Source of the DNA: JACOMS01 sp051252005 | GTDB lineage: Bacteria; Pseudomonadota; Alphaproteobacteria; Caulobacterales; Maricaulaceae | Reading direction: 5' to 3' | Assembly (NCBI GenBank): GCA_051252005.1 | Contig: JBPOEZ010000001.1 | Span: 186,001-250,000, forward strand | Length of the DNA: 64,000 nt | Shown here: positions 60,163 through 64,000 of the stretch, piece by piece | Numbering within the stretch: the first letter of the stretch is position 1 | How the letters are laid out: each line of letters starts with the position of its first letter | Program-made: the position numbers and the translations under genes | The notes under the pieces: generated by a model | Told to the model about the DNA's origin: nothing | Databases searched by the model: none | Seen by the model: the letters and a program-made list of their open reading frames with translations, nothing else

Positions 60163-61104
60163 CTAGCCGAAAAGCTTCGAGACGCTTTCATCGTTAGCGA
60201 TGCGACGGATAGCTTCGCCGAGCAGTTTGCTCGTGCCGACTTCGCGAATTTTCGGGCAATTCTTTACAGCCTCAGGCTGCGCTATTGTGTCAGTGATGAC
60301 AACCTCGGTCATAACCGATTTTGTGATGCGCTCTACGGCAGGATCAGAAAGTACGCCGTGGGTAATGTATGCGGACACAGCATTCGCGCCGTGATCTTTA
60401 AGGGCCGCCGCCGCGTTGCAAAGTGTGCCGCCGGAATCGATGATATCATCAAGCAAGATACACGTCCGTCCAGCCACATCGCCGATGATGTTCATGACTT
60501 CTGCTTCGCCCGCTTTCGGGCGGCGTTTATCGACGATGGCAATGTCTGCGTTAAAATGTTTGGCAAGGCTGCGCGTCCGTACAACACCGCCCGTATCAGG
60601 AGAGACAAACAGAAGTTCACTGCGCTCTTTTTTTGAGAACCGTTCCAGAAGGTCGGCTTCGAAGACGGGTTGCCCAAAAAGGTTGTCTGTTGGGATGTCA
60701 AAGAAGCCTTGGATTTGCCCCGCGTGAAGATCAATCGTCAAAACGCGGTCAGCACCAGCTTTTGAAATCAGGTTGGCGACAAGCTTGGCCGAAATCGGTG
60801 TGCGTCCACCTGTTTTGCGGTCTTGGCGCGCATAGCCGAAATAAGGGACAACGGCGGTGATGCGTTTGGCCGATGCGCGCATCAAGGCGTCGATCATGAT
60901 GAGAAGTTCCATCAAATGGTCATTGGCCGGAGCGGATGTGGGCTGAATGAGGAAAATATCCTCGCCGCGCACATTCTCGTTGATTTTGATGAAAATCTCT
61001 TGGTCGCGAAAGCGCTCAATGTCTACGGATGTTAAAGGAACATCCAAAACATCGGCTATGCCTTGTGCCAAACTTTCGTTGGCCGTACCGCTTATAAGTT
61101 TCAT
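60163..61104 (-). CDS. prs: ribose-phosphate pyrophosphokinase
   Basis: A 313-residue PRPP synthase: ribose 5-phosphate + ATP to PRPP + AMP, feeding nucleotide, His, Trp and NAD (via NadC) synthesis. Motifs: VDIERFRDQEIFIKINENVR, RITAVVPYFGYARQDRKTGG, DRVLTIDLHAGQIQGFFDIP, and the PRPP-binding loop CILLDDIIDSGGTLCNAA. Full length. Gene order prs-rsmD on the minus strand. Overall identity is not in doubt. Confidence 0.97.
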   Translation of the reverse strand: MKLISGTANESLAQGIADVLDVPLTSVDIERFRDQEIFIKINENVRGEDIFLIQPTSAPANDHLMELLIMIDALMRASAKRITAVVPYFGYARQDRKTGGRTPISAKLVANLISKAGADRVLTIDLHAGQIQGFFDIPTDNLFGQPVFEADLLERFSKKERSELLFVSPDTGGVVRTRSLAKHFNADIAIVDKRRPKAGEAEVMNIIGDVAGRTCILLDDIIDSGGTLCNAAAALKDHGANAVSAYITHGVLSDPAVERITKSVMTEVVITDTIAQPEAVKNCPKIREVGTSKLLGEAIRRIANDESVSKLFG

Positions 61105-61186
61105 GGGACGATCACCTTCACCAATGTGTCACAATGCGAGTTTCTCTTAGGGACGTGACGGTGCAATGTAAATCGCCCTAAACGGA

Positions 61187-61951
61187 TTAAGTTAACATAA
61201 TTGCAGAAATGTTACGGCCATAGTCGGAAATGCCGTTGTGAGTGTTGTATCTGTAGGAGAAATAGCCTTCCGGCTCACTATATGTACAGTCGGGCAAGGC
61301 ATCTATATGGGCAAGTCCCGCGCGGCGAAGCTTCATTAGGACGAATCGTTTCAAGTCAAAGTGCGGACGATTATTTGGCCCGTTTTTGAAAAATCGATCA
61401 TAGGTTTCGTCGTCCGCGGCAAATGTGTCCCGAAATTCAGGCCCGACCTCGTAGGCGGGCTGGCTAATGCAGGGCCCAAGGACGGCGCGGATATTTTCGC
61501 GGCGGGCGCCAAGGGGTTCCATGGCGCCTATGGTAGCGTCAGTAATGCCGGAGAGGGCGCCGCGCCATCCCGCGTGGCAAGCGCCTATTACACTTGCTTT
61601 GGGATCATGGAATAAAACTGGCCCGCAGTCAGCGGAGAGGGCGGAAATTGCAAGGCCTATGGTTCTTGTCACAAGACCGTCCGCTCTAGGCCGCTCGTCA
61701 TGAAAAGGCGCGTCGACGGTCAAAACCTCACGGCTATGGATTTGCGCAAGGCTTAGGAGGTGATCTGGTTTGGCCCCGAGGGCCTTTGCGATACGGGCGC
61801 GGTTTTCGGTGACATTGTCCGGCGTGTCTGCCGAGCCTTGCCCAGCATTAAGGCTATCATAGGGTCCCGATGAAACTCCGCCTTTGCGGGTGAAAAAACC
61901 GTGAGAGATTGAGGGGCTTCCGAGCAGTGCGTGTGTTTTAAACGTGGCCAT
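61187..61951 (-). CDS. pgeF: peptidoglycan editing factor PgeF (laccase-domain)
   Basis: A 254-residue YfiH/PgeF protein. Conserved text: GFFTRKGGVSSGPYDSLNAG, DHLLSLAQIHSREVLTVDAP, ADGLVTRTIGLAISALSADC and VIGACHAGWRGALSGITDAT, containing the Cys and His metal-ligand sites. The C-terminus FDLKRFVLMKLRRAGLAHID then DCTYSEPEGYFSYR completes the family. The E. coli member removes mis-incorporated Ser from peptidoglycan precursors. It is 82 bases upstream of prs on the same strand. Confidence 0.94.
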   Translation of the reverse strand: MATFKTHALLGSPSISHGFFTRKGGVSSGPYDSLNAGQGSADTPDNVTENRARIAKALGAKPDHLLSLAQIHSREVLTVDAPFHDERPRADGLVTRTIGLAISALSADCGPVLFHDPKASVIGACHAGWRGALSGITDATIGAMEPLGARRENIRAVLGPCISQPAYEVGPEFRDTFAADDETYDRFFKNGPNNRPHFDLKRFVLMKLRRAGLAHIDALPDCTYSEPEGYFSYRYNTHNGISDYGRNISAIMLT

Positions 61952-62012
61952 ACCGTCCCTTAAATATGCTCCTTATGAATGTATTTAAGGAGAAGTAGTT
62001 TGTTTATGTGCC

Positions 62013-62216
62013 TTGCCAATAAATGACAATAGGATTGATGTTAAGCGCGTCGTACAAAGTTTTTTAAGACGATGTGGGGACGGTCTCATGAAAGAGCTCG
62101 GCATATCAGGCGGAGACCTAGGCAGCCTAGCAGTCGCCGTCTTTGACCTAAGCGGCGAGGACGATAACGGCGAAGAAGCCGTCGCGCTCAAGCCAAAAGC
62201 CAAGCCCAAGAAATAG
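62013..62216 (+). CDS. small hypothetical protein, start uncertain
   Basis: Up to 67 residues from TTG 62013, or 42 residues from the ATG at 62088 (MKELGISGGDLGSLAVAVFD). It ends with an acidic then Lys/Pro-rich tail (GEDDNGEEAVALKPKAKPKK). A terminator follows closely, which supports transcription. No family recognised. Confidence 0.45.
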   Translation: MPINDNRIDVKRVVQSFLRRCGDGLMKELGISGGDLGSLAVAVFDLSGEDDNGEEAVALKPKAKPKK

Positions 62217-62239
62217 GCTTAAACTATAATAGAGAGTGA

Positions 62240-62265
62240 GGCCGCCTTTAGGGGCCGCCTTTTTT
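62240..62265 (+). terminator. rho-independent terminator downstream of the small gene
   Basis: GGCC-G-CC (62240-62246), loop TTTA, GGGGCC (62251-62256) with one bulged G, followed by GCC and a run of six T. Confidence 0.65.
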
Positions 62266-62313
62266 ATGGGCTATCCGTTGCTCAAATCCCAGCAATTATG
62301 TGACATATCTTAT

Positions 62314-62362
62314 CCTTCCCCCTTAAGGGGGAGGTACCCTCGCAGCGGGGGATGGGGGTGTG
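62314..62362. repeat. intergenic GC-rich palindromic repeat element
   Basis: CCTTCCCCCTTAAGGGGGAG contains a perfect palindrome, followed by a GC-rich G-tract (GCGGGGGATGGGGGTGTG). Elements of this look recur between genes of alphaproteobacteria. Only one copy lies in this window, so repetition cannot be shown here. Confidence 0.45.
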
Positions 62363-62372
62363 TCCTGAGTTC

Positions 62373-63497
62373 TTAGCCGAGCTTACTCACACGCCCTGCC
62401 TCATACACCATACAGGCAATGTGATACAATGTGCTGGTTGGGATCGTTTTGGCGTCGGGTTTTGCGGCCCAGTTTAGTTGGTCGCACCATGTGCCGTCAC
62501 CGCGGAGATATTTCTCTATGAACTGATCTATGGTTTTTGCGGCGCGCTCTGCCGCGCCGTCAACTCCGCGTTCCGCTTGGGCGAGGTGGGCTTTGATGAG
62601 CTCGGTTTGTACCCAGAGGCGCTTGGTCGTCCGTCTTGGGTTGCCGTGCACGTCTTCTTCGTCGTTTTGGAAGCCGTCTCCGGCTTGGAGCAGTTTTGTG
62701 TAGAGCTTTTCAGCGTATCCTGAAGTATCGACGCCGCTGCGTTTCTGGTACAAGAGAAGCAGCCAAATCCATTCGGCGGCATGGCCAGGTTCAGCGGTTT
62801 CGCCTTTTTCGCCGTCAGCAACCGTCCAGTCATCACCAAAAAATTCACGGATAATGTGATGCTCTGGATCGAAGAAGTGCTTTTGGAAAAGTGTGTAGAT
62901 CCTCGCAGCATAATCCATCCATTTTGGATCATCCGTAATATCGTGCCACGCCATGCAGGCTTCTAGGAAATGCATGTGCGGGTTTTGGCGGCGAGGCGTA
63001 TTGCCCGCTGGGTTTTCACGCCATCCGCCTTCCGGCGAGCTTAGCGCGGTGTCTATGAAGCGCAGAATATTCTCGCCCGTTTCAACCGGCGCGAGATCTC
63101 CTGTTGCGTGGTAAGCCCAGCCGCAACCGAGTAAGTAGAAGGCGTGATCATAGAAATCCCGTAGCGGGTTTTCGGTTTCGTAATCAGGCGAGAGCAGGTG
63201 AATGAAGCCCAGGTCGCCGTGGGGCTCTAGGCCGTAATCACGCATGAACTTGAAGGTGTTTCGGACGATAGGCTTGCCGGGGTACCAGCCCATTTTATCG
63301 GCGAGGGCGTAGACATAAATCTGCCGCGCTTGCACGCGCATGCGGCGGATTTTATCGGCGTTAGGACTGCCGCCAAGATCAAGGTCTTCGTACCAGCCGC
63401 CCCTATAATCAATCGCCGTGCGCGCCCAAAACGGAAGCGCTTCATCGCTGAGCCAGCGTTCAAGTCGCTCGGCTTGGAATGAGAGGCTGCTGGTCAT
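62373..63497 (-). CDS. AGE family epimerase/isomerase
   Basis: A 374-residue (alpha/alpha)6-barrel protein of the N-acylglucosamine 2-epimerase/mannose isomerase family. Text such as WYEDLDLGGSPNADKIRRMR, VQARQIYVYALADKMGWYPG, LYDHAFYLLG-type DFYDHAFYLLGCGWAYHATG, NPHMHFLEACMAWHDITDDP and EPGHAAEWIWLLLLYQKRSG shows the conserved His and Arg of the active site. It starts with ATG 63497 overlapping the galU stop (TAATG). A role in mannose/glucose interconversion or mannose-6-phosphate metabolism for polysaccharide precursors is inferred from linkage to galU. Confidence 0.9.
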   Translation of the reverse strand: MTSSLSFQAERLERWLSDEALPFWARTAIDYRGGWYEDLDLGGSPNADKIRRMRVQARQIYVYALADKMGWYPGKPIVRNTFKFMRDYGLEPHGDLGFIHLLSPDYETENPLRDFYDHAFYLLGCGWAYHATGDLAPVETGENILRFIDTALSSPEGGWRENPAGNTPRRQNPHMHFLEACMAWHDITDDPKWMDYAARIYTLFQKHFFDPEHHIIREFFGDDWTVADGEKGETAEPGHAAEWIWLLLLYQKRSGVDTSGYAEKLYTKLLQAGDGFQNDEEDVHGNPRRTTKRLWVQTELIKAHLAQAERGVDGAAERAAKTIDQFIEKYLRGDGTWCDQLNWAAKPDAKTIPTSTLYHIACMVYEAGRVSKLG

Positions 63498-64000
63498 TAA
63501 TGGCCGATAGTTTCGCAGTGCTGCCGAAGGAGATCGCGCGCTTCGCCTGAAATTTCAGGATGGGTGAGCGCATAGGCAACGAAGGCTTCAAAATAGCCAA
63601 ACTTTGACCCGCAATCATAATCTTGGCCCTCATATTTGAAGGCATGGAAGGCTTGTGTTTCCATCAGGCGCGCCATGGCGTCTGTGAGCTGTATTTCTCC
63701 GCCAGCGCCTGCGGCTTGGTCTGAGAGAAGGCCTATAATTTCGGGCTGTAGAATATAGCGCCCTGTAATTTTGAGATTTGACGGGGCTTCGTTGCGGGGC
63801 GGTTTTTCCACCATGCCCGACATTTCAATCAGGCTTTTTGATGTGTCAGATCCGGCCTTAGGCGCGATTACGCCGTAGGACGACACGCGTTCTTCGGGGA
63901 CGGGATCAACGGCGATTATATTGCCGCCGACTTGCTCGTAGGCTTTGATCATTTGCTTAAGGCAGCTTTCCTCTGACTTCACCAAAACATCAGGCAGAAG
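63497..64000 (-). CDS. galU: UTP--glucose-1-phosphate uridylyltransferase (5' end outside window)
   Basis: The C-terminal 167 residues of a GalU-type enzyme that makes UDP-glucose from UTP and glucose 1-phosphate. The frame is open to the window edge, beginning LLPDVLVKSEESCLKQMIKA. Recognised segments: YEQVGGNIIAVDPVPEERVS, SYGVIAPKAG, GMVEKPPRNEAPSNLKITGR, YILQPEIIGLL, EIQLTDAMARLMETQAFHAF and the YDCGSKFGYFEAFVAYAL end. The start lies beyond the right end. It is upstream of, and overlapping, the AGE gene. Confidence 0.95.
   Translation of the reverse strand, partial: LLPDVLVKSEESCLKQMIKAYEQVGGNIIAVDPVPEERVSSYGVIAPKAGSDTSKSLIEMSGMVEKPPRNEAPSNLKITGRYILQPEIIGLLSDQAAGAGGEIQLTDAMARLMETQAFHAFKYEGQDYDCGSKFGYFEAFVAYALTHPEISGEARDLLRQHCETIGH

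Overview
The window is a stretch of an alphaproteobacterial chromosome of moderate GC. The best fit is the Hyphomonadaceae/Maricaulales-Caulobacterales neighbourhood. This rests on a DivJ/PleC-like histidine kinase, a MucR-type regulator, DUF2336, DUF1491 and DUF6456 proteins, a large Cys-rich TonB-dependent receptor and a DUF3450-type TonB system. The placement is an inference from gene content, not from a marker gene. Both edges cut genes: dxs at the left (+ strand) and a galU-type gene at the right (- strand).

Layout. 1-5.3 kb is housekeeping: dxs, tlyA, a flavin monooxygenase-like protein, pyruvate kinase. 5.6-20.3 kb is dominated by outer-membrane uptake. It holds a 988-aa TonB-dependent receptor, a TPR-sulfotransferase, sppA, tRNA-Gln(TTG), then an operon of two DUF3450 proteins, a coiled-coil ExbB fusion, ExbB, two ExbD, TonB and a TPR protein. 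A terminator follows, and then a second tonB with its own promoter. 20.3-23.8 kb has oligopeptidase B and a DUF2336 protein. 23.9-32.4 kb is a tightly overlapping Mrp/Mnh-type cation/proton antiporter operon (E, F, G, a DUF4040 subunit with a histone-H1-like tail, B, C and three NuoL/M/N-like subunits). It ends in a MucR-like regulator.

32.5-41.4 kb is more mosaic: a PAS protein, LysR, a methyltransferase flanked by two microproteins, a VOC protein, a LuxR solo, an EamA transporter, an orphan DnaA domain IV protein paired with DUF6456, an IS110-family element and a CPBP protease. 41.4-48.8 kb holds sufE, the histidine kinase, a BcsB-like protein without an adjacent BcsA, DUF1491 and an acyl-CoA carboxylase beta subunit. 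48.9-54.0 kb is accessory: DUF3800, an unrecognised protein, a three-gene lipoprotein / Tat-exported basic protein / acidic partner operon that looks like a toxin-immunity module, and an Arg-rich secreted protein. 54.2-59.5 kb has nadB-nadC followed by secreted PAN (apple) domain proteins, one fused to a CAP domain. 59.6-64 kb is housekeeping on the - strand (rsmD, prs, pgeF, an AGE-family epimerase, galU).

The most interesting items for follow-up are: the putative toxin-immunity operon at 50.7-52.4 kb; the Mrp subunit with a Lys/Ala tail and its coupled Cys-free MucR; the doubled TonB-energising module with strong intercistronic hairpins; the DnaA-domain/DUF6456 pair; and the IS110 flanks that may encode a bridge RNA. 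No CRISPR array, prophage or rRNA operon was seen.
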